The notes beneath the pieces are model-generated. The model made no database searches. It was given only the letters and a program-made list of their open reading frames with translations, and was not told the origin of the DNA. Position numbers and translations under genes: made by a program. From Jiella sonneratiae (GTDB lineage: Bacteria; Pseudomonadota; Alphaproteobacteria; Rhizobiales; Rhizobiaceae), in assembly GCF_017353515.1 (NCBI RefSeq), contig NZ_JAFMPY010000008.1, positions 1-64,000 of the forward strand: 64,000 nucleotides of DNA, given 5' to 3'. Shown here piece after piece: positions 51,274 through 60,670 of this stretch (its first letter is position 1; every line of letters starts with the position of its first letter).

Positions 51274-52638
51274 GTGACGACAAGACGGCCAGGCCCGGCG
51301 CCCGATGCCGTCGCCGATCCCATCGAAATCAGCCACCGGCGGGTGTTCGAGATCACCCTGCCGATGACGCTCGCCTTCCTGACGACGCCGCTCCTCGGCA
51401 TGACCGACATCGCCGTCGTCGGCCGCATCGCCGATGCCGAGACGCTCGGCGGGCTCGTCGTCGGAACGCTGATCTTCGACTTCGTCTTCGCCCTCTGCAA
51501 CTTCCTGCGCGCCGGCACCACCGGGCTGACCGCACAGGCGCTGGGCGCCGGCGCCAAGCGCGAGATCGAGGCGGTGCTGATCCGGGCCGGCCTCCTCGCG
51601 CTGGTCATCTCGCTGCTGCTCGTCCTCCTCGAGCCGCTGGTGATGGCGCTCGGCCTCCTTGCCGTCGCGCCGGGGCCGCGCGTCGCAGAGGCTGCGTCCA
51701 CCTACGTCTTCGTCCGGATGTTCTCGGCGCCCTTCGCGCTCGTCAACTACGTCATCCTCGGCTCGGTGCTCGGCCGGGGTCGCAGCGGTCTCGCGCTCGC
51801 CCTGCAGATCCTCCTCAACGGCACGAACATCGCCCTGTCCATCCTGTTCGGCCTGGGGTTCGGCTGGGGCATCGAGGGCGTCGCCCTCGGCACGGTCTGC
51901 GGCGAGGCCGCCGGCTGCCTCGCCGGCCTCGCGGTCCTTGCCGGCGGACTTTCCGGCGGCCGCCTGCCCTCACACGCTGAAATCTTCGAGCGCCGGCGGT
52001 TCCTGGAGATGCTCGGGGTCAACCGCGACATCATGATCCGCTCCTTCTGCCTGCTCGCCGCCTTCACGCTGTTCACCCGCATCGGTGCCGGTCTCGGCCC
52101 GGTGACGCTCGCGGCGAACGGGCTCCTGATGACGCTCTTCATGACCGGCTCCTACTTCCTCGACGGCGTCGCGACGGCGAGCGAGCAGCTCGCCGGCCTG
52201 GCCGTCGGCGCCAGGGCCCGCACCGCCTTCGACAGGGTCGTCTCGCTGACCAGCCTGTGGGGCTGCGTCATCGGCGCCGTCCTGGCGGCGATCGTCCTCC
52301 TTGCCGGCGGCATGCTCGTCGATCTCCTGACGACGGAGCCCGGCGTGCGGGTGGCGGCCCGGCTCTACCTGCCCTTTGCCGCGGCGACGCCCCTCGTCGG
52401 CGCCCTCGCCTTCGTCATGGACGGCATCTACATCGGCGCGACGTGGTCGCGGACGATGCGCGACATGATGGTCCTGTCGCTGCTCGCCTTCGCCGCTCTG
52501 GGCTACGGGCTGACGCCGGCCTTCGGCAATGCCGGCCTGTGGCTCGGCTTCGACGTCTTCATCGGCCTGCGGGGCCTTACGCTGCTCGCGGCGCTGGGGC
52601 CTCAGCGCGACCGCGTCTTCGCCGCTCCGCCGCGATGA
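51274..52638 (+). CDS. MATE family efflux transporter (DinF branch)
   Basis: A 454-residue membrane protein with about twelve helices in two halves. The N-terminal half begins RRVFEITLPMTLAFLTTPLLGMTDIAVVGRI and the second half MIRSFCLLAAFTLFTRIGAGLGP, as in the DinF type of multidrug and toxic compound extrusion antiporters. Substrates are probably organic cations or oxidant-related compounds. A GTG start at 51274 follows GGAGAAGAG. The 399-base gap after it is AT-rich in part. Confidence 0.88.
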   Translation: MTTRRPGPAPDAVADPIEISHRRVFEITLPMTLAFLTTPLLGMTDIAVVGRIADAETLGGLVVGTLIFDFVFALCNFLRAGTTGLTAQALGAGAKREIEAVLIRAGLLALVISLLLVLLEPLVMALGLLAVAPGPRVAEAASTYVFVRMFSAPFALVNYVILGSVLGRGRSGLALALQILLNGTNIALSILFGLGFGWGIEGVALGTVCGEAAGCLAGLAVLAGGLSGGRLPSHAEIFERRRFLEMLGVNRDIMIRSFCLLAAFTLFTRIGAGLGPVTLAANGLLMTLFMTGSYFLDGVATASEQLAGLAVGARARTAFDRVVSLTSLWGCVIGAVLAAIVLLAGGMLVDLLTTEPGVRVAARLYLPFAAATPLVGALAFVMDGIYIGATWSRTMRDMMVLSLLAFAALGYGLTPAFGNAGLWLGFDVFIGLRGLTLLAALGPQRDRVFAAPPR

Positions 52639-53037
52639 CGCTTGCCGCCCGGCTGGGGAGCGGAAGCGACTGCCTGAAGGCTGACGGGGGCGCAAAGGCG
52701 GCGCTGGCGGCCGAAGATGGCGCGACGGACATGCCGATGCGTCAACATGCCTCATCTTGGGATTTATCTTAAAAACTCTATATAAAAAATAGTATTGTTC
52801 GAGACTTTTTCACCTGCTTCGTATTTCGAAAATAGTTTTAAGATCAACGTGGTGGCCACCCAGCCGGTCCGGCGGGTGAAAATCCGGCCGGAAGCGCGGC
52901 CGGGAAGCGGCGACGGCCGGGGCGTGTCGTCGTTGCGAATTGCGGCGGCGGTCGTCGATGACCGCCGCCGCTCTTTCGTTCGTTGCGATTTCCTTTCGTC
53001 TCGCCCATGATCCGGCAAAAAACGAAGGGGAAACGCC
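52639..53037. other. Spacer with an AT-rich island before the DeoR-family gene
   Basis: About 90 bases (52756-52845) are strikingly AT-rich for this genome, with TATATAAAAAATAGTATTG and flanking arms ATCTTAAAAACT (52766-52777) and AGTTTTAAGAT (52834-52844), which are inverted repeats except for one extra A. A palindrome GGTGGCCACC follows at 52851. No gene is seen; promoter and operator functions are likely. Confidence 0.5.
52942..52971 (+). terminator. Strong hairpin in the leader of the DeoR-family gene
   Basis: GCGGCGGCGGTC-gtcgat-GACCGCCGCCGC is a perfect 12-bp stem followed by TCTTTCGTT. It could end transcripts coming from the MATE gene or act as an attenuator in the leader, 67 bases before the regulator's start. 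Confidence 0.55.
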
Positions 53038-53841
53038 ATGCTCTCCGAGCGCCAGCTGCTGATCCTGGAAAGCGCCAAGCGATCCGGCCGGGTTCTCGTC
53101 GAAGAGCTGGCGGGCCGGTTCGAAGTCTCGGTGCAGACGATCCGCAAGGACCTCAACGAGCTCTGCGACGCCCGCATGCTCACCCGCGTCCATGGCGGCG
53201 CCATCCTGTCGTCGGGGGTCGAGAATGTCGGCTACGACGCGCGGCGGATGATCGCCGCCGACGAAAAGGCGGCGATCGGCCGGGCCGTCGCCGACCTGAT
53301 CCCAAACCAGGCCTCGCTGTTCATCAACATCGGGACGACGACCGAGGCGGCGGCCCATCAGCTGCTGCGCCACTCCGGCCTGATGGTCATCACCAACAAC
53401 ATCAACGTCGCCACCGCCATGCGCCCCTATCCGGAGGTCGAGGTGGTCATTGCCGGCGGCGTCGTGCGCCGCTCCGACGGCGGCATCGTCGGCGAGGCGG
53501 CGGTCGACTTCATCCGGCAGTTCAAGGTCGACTTCGCGGTGATCGGCGCCTCGGCGATCGATCTCGACGGCTCGCTGCTCGATTTCGACTATCGCGAGGT
53601 CCGCGTCGCCCAGGCGATCATCGGCAATGCCCGGCACGTCGTCCTCGCCGCCGATTCCTCGAAGTTCGAACGCACCGCCCCGGTGCGGATCGGCCATCTG
53701 AAGCAGGTCCAGACCTTCGTCACCGACGCCGCGCCGCCGGCGATCCGTGAGGTCTGCCGGGCCGCGGAGGTGCGGCTGGTCGAGGCCGGGCCGGCCGGAG
53801 GCGCGAGGCCGGCAGACGATCCGGGGCACGCGGCAGCGTGA
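53038..53841 (+). CDS. DeoR/GlpR-family transcriptional repressor
   Basis: A 267-residue regulator with an N-terminal DeoR helix-turn-helix (RVLVEELAGRFEVSVQTIRK, then DLNELCDARMLTRVHGGA) and a sugar-phosphate-binding C-terminal domain (DLIPNQASLFINIGTTTEAAA, GGVVRRSDGGIVG). The sequence resembles GlpR, which is released from DNA by glycerol 3-phosphate. Glycerol kinase lies a gene away, supporting that role, but glpD and glycerol uptake genes are not in the window. The AT-rich leader upstream may hold its operator. Confidence 0.85.
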   Translation: MLSERQLLILESAKRSGRVLVEELAGRFEVSVQTIRKDLNELCDARMLTRVHGGAILSSGVENVGYDARRMIAADEKAAIGRAVADLIPNQASLFINIGTTTEAAAHQLLRHSGLMVITNNINVATAMRPYPEVEVVIAGGVVRRSDGGIVGEAAVDFIRQFKVDFAVIGASAIDLDGSLLDFDYREVRVAQAIIGNARHVVLAADSSKFERTAPVRIGHLKQVQTFVTDAAPPAIREVCRAAEVRLVEAGPAGGARPADDPGHAAA

Positions 53842-53920
53842 CGCGCGCCGGGCGAAAGCGACGGCTGCGGCGACCGGCGGCGGAGGCGGTCTTCGGGACA
53901 TGCCCCGCCGCCCTCCTGCC

Positions 53921-53951
53921 GGTGCCGACGGGCTTGCGGCCCGGCGGCACC
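53921..53951. terminator. Hairpin between convergent regulator and SEC-C genes
   Basis: GGTGCCGACGGGC and GCCCGGCGGCACC form a 13-bp stem with one mismatch and a five-base loop. It lies between the stops at 53841 and 53964. There is no clear T run. Confidence 0.45.
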
Positions 53952-53963
53952 GACGAAGACAGG

Positions 53964-54917
53964 TCATGTGAACGCCGCTGCCTTGCCGAGACAGCACTTC
54001 TTGAACTTCTTGCCGCTGCCGCACGGACAGGGGTCGTTGCGACCGACGTCGCGACGCGGGTTGACGGCCGGTCCGCGTTCGCCGAACACGCCGCCGAGCG
54101 ACGCCATGTCGACATGGCCTTCAGCGCGCCGCTTGCGCTCGTATCGCCGGCTCTTCCGCGCGATGTCTGCATAGGCATTCAAGACGTCTTCCAGCCGCTG
54201 AAGCTCCGGGAACGAGGTGAAGGATGGCCAGGGCGCGTCCGGATGGGCCTGCGCGTGGGCGATATCCTTGTCGAAGTCCTCGATGGTGACGCCGACGTCA
54301 GTGATCCGCTCCTCAGCGATCGCCCGCGCAACGCTCTCGCGCATGTCGGCAAGGCCGAGGGCCGCGACGGTGGTCATCCATCCGTCCCAGGCCGCATAAT
54401 CGCGACGCGGCGTCAGCCTTTCGTCGAGGCTGCGGACGAAATCCTCGACCCGGCCGCGATCGGTCCGGCCCTGCGTCGCGAGGCGGCCGAGGATCTCGAT
54501 GAAGATCCAACGGTCGAACTCCGCCTGCCGCTCGTCGAGGATCAGGGCCTCGAGCGGCGCGAGCTCGCCGTCGAAGAGCGACAGCATGACCGCTCTGGCG
54601 ACCATCGTGTCGTCGCCGAAGATGTCCTCGAAGCTTCTGGGCCGCGCGGCGAAGAGCCTGAGCAGGGGCAGCCAGGCGGCCATCTCGCCCCACTCGGCGA
54701 GAAGATGCACCATGTTGAAGAGCGGCGCGCGCCGGTCCAACCATTCATCTTCGTCGCTCGCCGCCGCGGCCCGCTCGATTCGGGCAAGGAAGGCCGGGAC
54801 CATTTCCTCGCGTCGCCGACGCGCCTCGGCGATCGCCCCATAGGGCGGCGAATCGATGTGGAAGGCGAGTTCCTCGAGGAGCTTGGGTCCGGGTTCGTCT
54901 TGAAGATCAGACATCAT
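53964..54917 (-). CDS. SEC-C motif protein with a DUF1186-like helical region
   Basis: A 317-residue protein, mostly alpha-helical repeats (for example [20 protein letters not shown]), ending in a SEC-C zinc motif, [18 protein letters not shown], where the cysteines bind zinc as in the tail of SecA. The helical region resembles DUF1186. The function is unknown; binding of protein or nucleic acid is possible. Start at 54917 with AGGAAGG five bases upstream. The gene separates a GlpR-like regulator from glycerol kinase and is on the opposite strand. Confidence 0.8.
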   Translation of the reverse strand: MMSDLQDEPGPKLLEELAFHIDSPPYGAIAEARRRREEMVPAFLARIERAAAASDEDEWLDRRAPLFNMVHLLAEWGEMAAWLPLLRLFAARPRSFEDIFGDDTMVARAVMLSLFDGELAPLEALILDERQAEFDRWIFIEILGRLATQGRTDRGRVEDFVRSLDERLTPRRDYAAWDGWMTTVAALGLADMRESVARAIAEERITDVGVTIEDFDKDIAHAQAHPDAPWPSFTSFPELQRLEDVLNAYADIARKSRRYERKRRAEGHVDMASLGGVFGERGPAVNPRRDVGRNDPCPCGSGKKFKKCCLGKAAAFT

Positions 54918-55062
54918 CGGCGCCTTCCTGTCCGGCATTGCCAGCCCGGCGGCTTTGCGAGACACCGGTCGTCCCGGCTCGCGATCCGAGGTGCCGCCGC
55001 ATGCCATTCCGGCAGGCCGTCGGCGCGGCGGGCCGGCAGCGATTCGTCAGAGGAGGAGTAAC

Positions 55063-56550
55063 ATGTCGGGCTACGTTCTCGCCATCGACCAGGGCACGAC
55101 CTCGACGCGGGCGATCGTCTTCGACGACGCATTCCGCATCAAGGGCGTCGCCCAGCAGGAATTTCGGCAGATCTTTCCCCGGCCCGGCTGGGTCGAGCAC
55201 GACCCGGACGAGATCTGGACGAGCGTCGTCGGCACCGTCCGCGGCGCCCTCGCCGACGCCTCGCTCGCGGCCTCCGACATCGCGGCGATCGGCATCACCA
55301 ACCAGCGCGAGACGGTGGTGCTCTGGGACAGGGAGAGCGGCCGGCCGATCCATCACGCCATCGTCTGGCAGGACCGGCGCACCGCCGATGTCTGCCACCG
55401 GCTGGTTGCCGACGGCGCCGAACCCCGGATCACCGAGAAGACCGGGCTGATCGTCGACCCGTATTTTTCCGGCACCAAGATCGCCTGGCTGCTCGACCAC
55501 GTGGACGGGGCCCGTCAGGCCGCAGAGGCGGGCAGGCTCGCCTTCGGCACGATCGACTCCTTCCTGCTCTTCCGGCTGACCGGCGGCCGGCTGCACGCCA
55601 CCGACGCGACCAACGCCTCGCGCACGCTGCTCTTCGACATTTCCGCCAACGACTGGGACGACGAACTCCTCGCCCTCATGAACGTGCCGCGGGCGCTGAT
55701 GCCCGAGGTGATGGACTGCGACGCCGATTTCGGCACGACGGACGCCGCGCTCTTCGGCGCGCCGATCGCCATCCGCGGCATCGCAGGCGACCAGCATGCC
55801 GCGACCCTCGGCCAGGCCTGTTTCGCGCCGGGCATGCTGAAGTCCACCTACGGCACCGGCTGCTTTGCCGTCCTCAACACCGGCGCCGAGCGGGTCGCCT
55901 CGAACAACCGGCTGCTGACGACGATCGGCTACCGGCTCTCGGGCAAGACCACCTTCGCCCTCGAAGGCTCGATCTTCATCGCCGGCGCCGCCGTTCAGTG
56001 GCTGCGCGACGGGCTGAAGCTGATCGAGAAGGCCGACGTCACCGGGCCGATGGCGGCACGGGCCGATCGCGACCAGGACGTCTATCTGGTGCCGGCATTC
56101 GTCGGGCTCGGCGCACCGCATTGGGACGCCGAGGCGCGCGGCGCGGTCTTCGGGCTGACCCGCAACACCGGGCCGGACGAATTCGCCCGGGCGGCGCTCG
56201 AGGCCGTCTGTTACCAGACCGCCGATCTTCTCGCGGCGATGAAGAAGGACTGGCCGGCGGCGGCCGACACGGTGCTGCGCGTCGACGGCGGCATGGTCGC
56301 TTCCGACTGGACGATGCAGTGCCTCGCCGATCTCCTCGACGCGCCGGTGGACCGGCCGGTCGTCCTGGAGACCACGGCGCTGGGTGCCGCCTGGCTCGCC
56401 GGCCAGAAGGCCGGCGTATGGCCGGGCATGGAGGGGTTCGCCGCACGCTGGCGGCTGGAGCGCCGCTTCACGCCGCAGATGGACGCCGTGACGAGGGGGC
56501 GCAAGCTGAGCGGCTGGGCCGACGCCGTGAAGCGGACCCTGACCCTCTGA
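55063..56550 (+). CDS. glpK: Glycerol kinase GlpK
   Basis: A 495-residue FGGY kinase that makes glycerol 3-phosphate. Visible blocks are [15 protein letters not shown] (phosphate-binding), [25 protein letters not shown] and [15 protein letters not shown] (FGGY signature region). Full length. The start follows AGGAGGAG. The likely controller is the GlpR-like repressor 1.2 kb upstream, though no operator was identified by eye. Confidence 0.96.
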   Translation: MSGYVLAIDQGTTSTRAIVFDDAFRIKGVAQQEFRQIFPRPGWVEHDPDEIWTSVVGTVRGALADASLAASDIAAIGITNQRETVVLWDRESGRPIHHAIVWQDRRTADVCHRLVADGAEPRITEKTGLIVDPYFSGTKIAWLLDHVDGARQAAEAGRLAFGTIDSFLLFRLTGGRLHATDATNASRTLLFDISANDWDDELLALMNVPRALMPEVMDCDADFGTTDAALFGAPIAIRGIAGDQHAATLGQACFAPGMLKSTYGTGCFAVLNTGAERVASNNRLLTTIGYRLSGKTTFALEGSIFIAGAAVQWLRDGLKLIEKADVTGPMAARADRDQDVYLVPAFVGLGAPHWDAEARGAVFGLTRNTGPDEFARAALEAVCYQTADLLAAMKKDWPAAADTVLRVDGGMVASDWTMQCLADLLDAPVDRPVVLETTALGAAWLAGQKAGVWPGMEGFAARWRLERRFTPQMDAVTRGRKLSGWADAVKRTLTL

Positions 56551-56706
56551 CGGCTCGCCCGGAAAAGATCCTCGGGGGGGCGCCCGAGGCCCTTCCGCCC
56601 GATCGGCCGGCCATGCGAAACAGGCCGGCCGAATCCTTGCCATCCCCGCCACCGGCCCATAACTTCCCGTGGCGACATCCCTCCCCTGCAGCGCGACCTC
56701 GATCCG

Positions 56707-57750
56707 ATGACCCAACGCCTCAATTCCGTTCTCGACGCCATCGGCAACACGCCGCTGATCCGGCTCGCCCGTGCCTCGGAGGAGACCGGCTGCGAGATCT
56801 ACGGCAAGGCGGAGTTCCTCAATCCCGGGCAGTCGGTGAAGGACCGGGCCGGCCTGTTCATCATCCGCGATGCCGAGGAGAAGGGCCTGCTCGAGCCCGG
56901 CGGCCTGATCGTCGAGGGGACGGCGGGAAACACCGGCATCGGCCTGTCCCTCGTCGCCAAGGCGCTCGGCTACCAGACCGTCATCGTCATTCCCGAGACC
57001 CAGAGCGAAGAGAAGAAGGACGCGCTGCGGCTGATGGGGGCCGAGCTGATCGAGGTCCCGGCCGTCCCCTACAGGAACCCCAACAACTACGTGAAGCTCT
57101 CGGGCCGGCTCGCCGCGCAGCTGGCGAAGAGCCATCCGGCCGGGGCGATCTGGGCCAACCAGTTCGACAACGTCGCCAACCGCGACGGCCACGTCGTCAC
57201 CACCGCCGAGGAAATCTGGCACCAGACCGACGGCGAGATCGACGGCTTCATCTGTGCCGTCGGCACCGGCGGCACGCTGGCCGGAACCGCGATGGGGCTG
57301 AAGCGCCATTCCGGCCGCGTCAAGATCGGCATCGCCGATCCGATGGGCGCGGCCCTTTACGAATATTACGCCCATGGCGAACTGAAATCCGAGGGCTCGT
57401 CGATCACCGAGGGCATCGGCCAGGGGCGGATCACCGCCAATCTCGAGGGCTTCGCGCCGGACTTCGCCTATCAGATCCCGGACGAAGAAGCTTTGAAGAT
57501 CGTCTTTGCCCTCGTCGAGGAAGAGGGCCTCTGCCTCGGCGGCTCGTCGGGCATCAACATCGCCGGCGCGATCCGCATGGCGAAGCAACTCGGCCCCGGC
57601 CACACCATCGTGACGGTGCTCTGCGACTACGGCAACCGCTATCAGTCGAAGATGTTCAACCCCACCTTCCTGCGCGAGAAGAACCTGCCGGTGCCGGGCT
57701 GGATCGGCCGCAGGCCGGAATTCGACGTGCCGTTCGAGCCGGTGGCATGA
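56707..57750 (+). CDS. cysK: Cysteine synthase A
   Basis: A 347-residue PLP enzyme that makes cysteine from O-acetylserine and sulfide. The PLP lysine is K45 in NPGQSVKDRAG; the loop EGTAGNTGIGL replaces the common SGNTGI with AGNTGI; CAVGTGGTLAG binds the cofactor phosphate. The length is a little above E. coli CysK but usual for alphaproteobacterial forms. The stop overlaps the alaX start by four bases (ATGA), so the two are co-translated. Confidence 0.93.
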   Translation: MTQRLNSVLDAIGNTPLIRLARASEETGCEIYGKAEFLNPGQSVKDRAGLFIIRDAEEKGLLEPGGLIVEGTAGNTGIGLSLVAKALGYQTVIVIPETQSEEKKDALRLMGAELIEVPAVPYRNPNNYVKLSGRLAAQLAKSHPAGAIWANQFDNVANRDGHVVTTAEEIWHQTDGEIDGFICAVGTGGTLAGTAMGLKRHSGRVKIGIADPMGAALYEYYAHGELKSEGSSITEGIGQGRITANLEGFAPDFAYQIPDEEALKIVFALVEEEGLCLGGSSGINIAGAIRMAKQLGPGHTIVTVLCDYGNRYQSKMFNPTFLREKNLPVPGWIGRRPEFDVPFEPVA

Positions 57751-58478
57751 CCGCCGCGCTGTTTCGCGAGGACGCCTATCTCTCGACCGTCGAAGCAAAG
57801 GTCGCCGGGATCCGCGACGACGGCGGCATTTTGCTCGACCGCACCGTCTTCTATGCGACGTCCGGCGGCCAGCCGGGCGACACCGGGCATTTCGAACGCT
57901 CGGACGGCTTGGTGATCAGGATCGCCGGCACGATCACCGGCGAGACCAAGGACGAGATCGTGCATCTGCCCGCCGAAGGCCAACCCGCCCCGGCCGTCGG
58001 CGAGGCGCTCGTCCTCCACATCGACTGGAAGCGGCGCTACAGGCTGATGCGCATGCATACGGCCTGCCACATCCTCTCGGTCGTCCTGCCCTATCCGATC
58101 ACCGGCGCCTCGGTCGGCGAGGAGGAGAGCCGCGTCGACTTCGACCTTGCCGAGGCTTCCGCCGACAAGGCCGAGGTGACGGAGAGGATGATGGCGATCG
58201 TTTCCGCCAACCACCCGGTGTTCACCCGCTGGATCACCGACGCCGAGCTCGACGCCAATCCCGGCCTCGTCAAATCCGCAAACGTCCGCCCGCCGCGCGG
58301 CGCGGGCCGCATCCGCCTCGTCTCGATCGGCGAGGACGGCGCGGTCGACACCCAGCCCTGCGGCGGCACGCATGTCTCGGAGACCCAGGAAGTCGGCGAT
58401 ATCCACATCGGCAAGATCGAGAAGAAGGGCAGGGAGAACCGGCGGTTCCGGATCCGGTTCGGACCGATGCCGGGGTAG
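57747..58478 (+). CDS. Alanyl-tRNA editing protein AlaX
   Basis: A 243-residue free-standing editing domain like that of alanyl-tRNA synthetase. Zinc ligands lie in MRMHTACHIL (two histidines) and DTQPCGGTHV (Cys and His). It should remove serine or glycine wrongly attached to tRNA-Ala. The position right after cysteine synthase, with overlap, is consistent with protecting translation when serine pools change. Length fits the medium AlaX-M class. Confidence 0.92.
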   Translation: MTAALFREDAYLSTVEAKVAGIRDDGGILLDRTVFYATSGGQPGDTGHFERSDGLVIRIAGTITGETKDEIVHLPAEGQPAPAVGEALVLHIDWKRRYRLMRMHTACHILSVVLPYPITGASVGEEESRVDFDLAEASADKAEVTERMMAIVSANHPVFTRWITDAELDANPGLVKSANVRPPRGAGRIRLVSIGEDGAVDTQPCGGTHVSETQEVGDIHIGKIEKKGRENRRFRIRFGPMPG

Positions 58479-58521
58479 CGCCTTACATCGTCGGCACAGG
58501 GGGAGCCGAGAGAAATCGACG

Positions 58522-58818
58522 TCAGAACAGATCCGAGATCTGTCTGAAGACGGTCGTGGCCGACAGCAGGAAATTGATCAGGAGAGCGATCAGAAGGGTC
58601 GACATGTTTGCCCGAACCTCGTCACCGAACGTCTTGGCGTCCGACTTCTCATGCTTGGCAAGCAGAACGAAAAGCCCGGCAATCGTCGCTGCGTTGAAGA
58701 GGTCGAGGACATCGGCGAGGTATGCCGTTCCCGATGGCCGGGTCGAATGGTCGAAAAACAGGAGGATGAAAAAATAGACGACCGAAAGGAAAAGCGGGAC
58801 CGAACTGTACTTACTCAC
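58522..58818 (-). CDS. Small membrane protein, 98 residues
   Basis: Three hydrophobic segments (residues about 7-23, 41-55 and 72-90) with a short N-terminus (MSKYSSVPLF) and a charged loop HEKSDAKTFGDEVR. Its base composition is lower in G+C than its neighbours. Its start overlaps the end of the next upstream gene by eight bases, so the two small genes are one unit. No family is recognised. Confidence 0.65.
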   Translation of the reverse strand: MSKYSSVPLFLSVVYFFILLFFDHSTRPSGTAYLADVLDLFNAATIAGLFVLLAKHEKSDAKTFGDEVRANMSTLLIALLINFLLSATTVFRQISDLF

Positions 58819-59044
58819 GCGGCTTCATGCCGTCGGTCTGACCGGTCTTTGGAATCTGGTTCAGAAGGAGGTAGCCGATCACCCCGCCGGCGATCGTCGC
58901 CAGCACCCCGGCCCCGAGCGTCCCGGTCGCCGCGGTGGCGGCCGCGCCTGCAGCAAGAGCGACGGCACCGGCGTTGGCCGCGAGCCGGCTGCCGGTATAT
59001 TCGAGCCTCCGCAGACGATGCATCTTCGATTCGTCGGATATCAC
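58811..59044 (-). CDS. Small glycine/alanine-rich membrane protein, 77 residues
   Basis: A polar N-terminal part (SDESKMHRLRRLEYTGSRL) is followed by a long Ala/Gly helix region (NAGAVALAAGAAATAATGTL, then GVLATIAGGVIGYLLL), probably two membrane passes with GxxxG-like packing. A GTG at 59044 with GAGG five bases before it was taken as start; an ATG at 59023 is an alternative, and the frame is open to 59245. The gene overlaps the one at 58522-58818. Unknown function. Confidence 0.55.
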   Translation of the reverse strand: MISDESKMHRLRRLEYTGSRLAANAGAVALAAGAAATAATGTLGAGVLATIAGGVIGYLLLNQIPKTGQTDGMKPRE

Positions 59045-59258
59045 AACCACCTCGCAGACGAGCTTACCGGCACACGTTGAAATGGCAACACGCCGTCGGC
59101 CGTTGGCGAAAATATTCGCGCACCTAATTCCTCCCCAGATGGGCGATCCGGAAAGCCCACGCAATCCGTTGCTCAAAGCCTTGGGCGGCCCCTCGTCTGA
59201 CGAGAACGGATCGAATGGCCTTCCACCGGCGTTCCGAGCGACCACTTAGCAAGACGTC

Positions 59259-60116
59259 ATGACCCAGAACCCCTTCCTTATCTCCCCCCGCGATCTCGCC
59301 GCCGTTCTCGGCCGCGACGGCGTCTCGATCGTCGACGCCTCCTGGTATCTGCCGGCCCAGAACCGCTTCGCCAAGGCCGAATACGAGACCGGCCACGTGC
59401 CGGGCGCGGTATTCTTCGACCAGGACGCGGTCGTCGATCCTGCCTCCAGCCTGCCGCACACCCTGCCTTCGCCGGAAGTCTTTGCCGAAAAGGTCGGGGC
59501 ACTCGGCGTTTCCGACACCGACACGATCGTCGTCTACGACGGCATCGGGCTATTTTCCGCGCCGCGCGTCTGGTGGATGTTCCGCGCCTTCGGAGCCAAG
59601 GACGTGCGGGTCCTCGACGGCGGCTTCCCTGCTTGGCAGGCCGCCGCCCTGCCGGTCGAGACCGGCGCCGGCGCGCCCTCACCCGCGACATTCACCCCGC
59701 ATTCCGACGCCGAGGCCGCCGTGCTTCTGCCCGAGATGCGCGAGATCGTCGCCGCGGGGTCGCTGCAGGTTCTCGACGCCCGCCCCGCCGACCGCTTCGC
59801 CGGCGAGGCGCCCGAGCCGCGCCCCGGCGTCAGGGCCGGCCACATGCCCGGCGCCCGGAACATGCCGTTCCTCGAACTCACCGAGAACGGCCGGCTGAAA
59901 TCCGCCGAGGCGCTGCGCAAGACGTTCGCCGAAGCCGGCATCGATCCCGACCGGCCCTCGGTGACGAGCTGCGGCTCGGGCGTCACCGCCGCCGTCGTCA
60001 GCCTCGCGCTCGAAACCCTCGGCAACCGGTCGTCGCGGCTCTACGACGGCTCGTGGACCGAGTGGGGCTCGGCCGAAGACACGCCGGTCGAGACCGGCCG
60101 GGGCGCCAAGACCTGA
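59259..60116 (+). CDS. sseA: 3-Mercaptopyruvate sulfurtransferase
   Basis: A 285-residue tandem rhodanese protein. The second domain carries the active-site cysteine in SVTSCGSGVTAAV (C238), and CGSGVT marks mercaptopyruvate sulfurtransferase rather than thiosulfate sulfurtransferase. The first domain is the inactive rhodanese repeat. It transfers sulfur from 3-mercaptopyruvate to thiol acceptors. A GNAT gene starts five bases after its stop, and an ornithine-cyclodeaminase-like gene overlaps that, giving a three-gene operon. Confidence 0.94.
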   Translation: MTQNPFLISPRDLAAVLGRDGVSIVDASWYLPAQNRFAKAEYETGHVPGAVFFDQDAVVDPASSLPHTLPSPEVFAEKVGALGVSDTDTIVVYDGIGLFSAPRVWWMFRAFGAKDVRVLDGGFPAWQAAALPVETGAGAPSPATFTPHSDAEAAVLLPEMREIVAAGSLQVLDARPADRFAGEAPEPRPGVRAGHMPGARNMPFLELTENGRLKSAEALRKTFAEAGIDPDRPSVTSCGSGVTAAVVSLALETLGNRSSRLYDGSWTEWGSAEDTPVETGRGAKT

Positions 60117-60121
60117 CTGCC

Positions 60122-60670
60122 ATGCGTCTGCTTCGAACCCGCGTCACCAGCCTCGAAATGACGGCGTGCCCGCAAGGCCTCGTGCCGGTGCCGCCCCAGG
60201 CGGGCAGCGTCGCCGTCGCCGAGGTCGCGAGGATGCCGCTCGCCGAGTACCGGACGCTCTACCGCAAGGTCGGCGAGGCCCATCACTGGACCTCGCGGCT
60301 GATGTCCGACGAACGGCTGCGGCGCGAGATCCACGACCGCGACACCAAGATCTACGTCATGACCGTCGACGCCCGGCGTGCCGGCTGGTTCGAGCTCGAC
60401 GTCCGGCGGGCGGCGCAGGAGGTCAGGATCGTCCATTTCGGCATCCTGCCGGACTATCGCGGCCGCGGGCTCGCCCATGTGATGCTGTCGCGCGCGATCT
60501 TCGCGGCCTTCTCGCTGCGGCCGGAGCGGGTGAGCATCGAAACCAACACGCTCGACCACCCGGCGGCGTTGGCCCTCTACCAGAAGCACGGCTTCCGCCC
60601 CTACGCCCTGCGCGACGTCGAGACGCCGGCGATCGAATCCTTCCTCGAACCCGTTAGGGCGGTCCGGTGA
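60122..60670 (+). CDS. GNAT-family acetyltransferase
   Basis: A 182-residue protein with the acetyl-CoA loop FGILPDYRGRGLAHVML, and TLDHPAALALYQKHGFRPY as the C-terminal GNAT element. The amino acceptor is unknown. It lies between sseA and the ornithine-cyclodeaminase-like gene, whose GTG start overlaps its stop (GTGA), so it is probably co-expressed with both and may act on an amino acid. Confidence 0.88.
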   Translation: MRLLRTRVTSLEMTACPQGLVPVPPQAGSVAVAEVARMPLAEYRTLYRKVGEAHHWTSRLMSDERLRREIHDRDTKIYVMTVDARRAGWFELDVRRAAQEVRIVHFGILPDYRGRGLAHVMLSRAIFAAFSLRPERVSIETNTLDHPAALALYQKHGFRPYALRDVETPAIESFLEPVRAVR

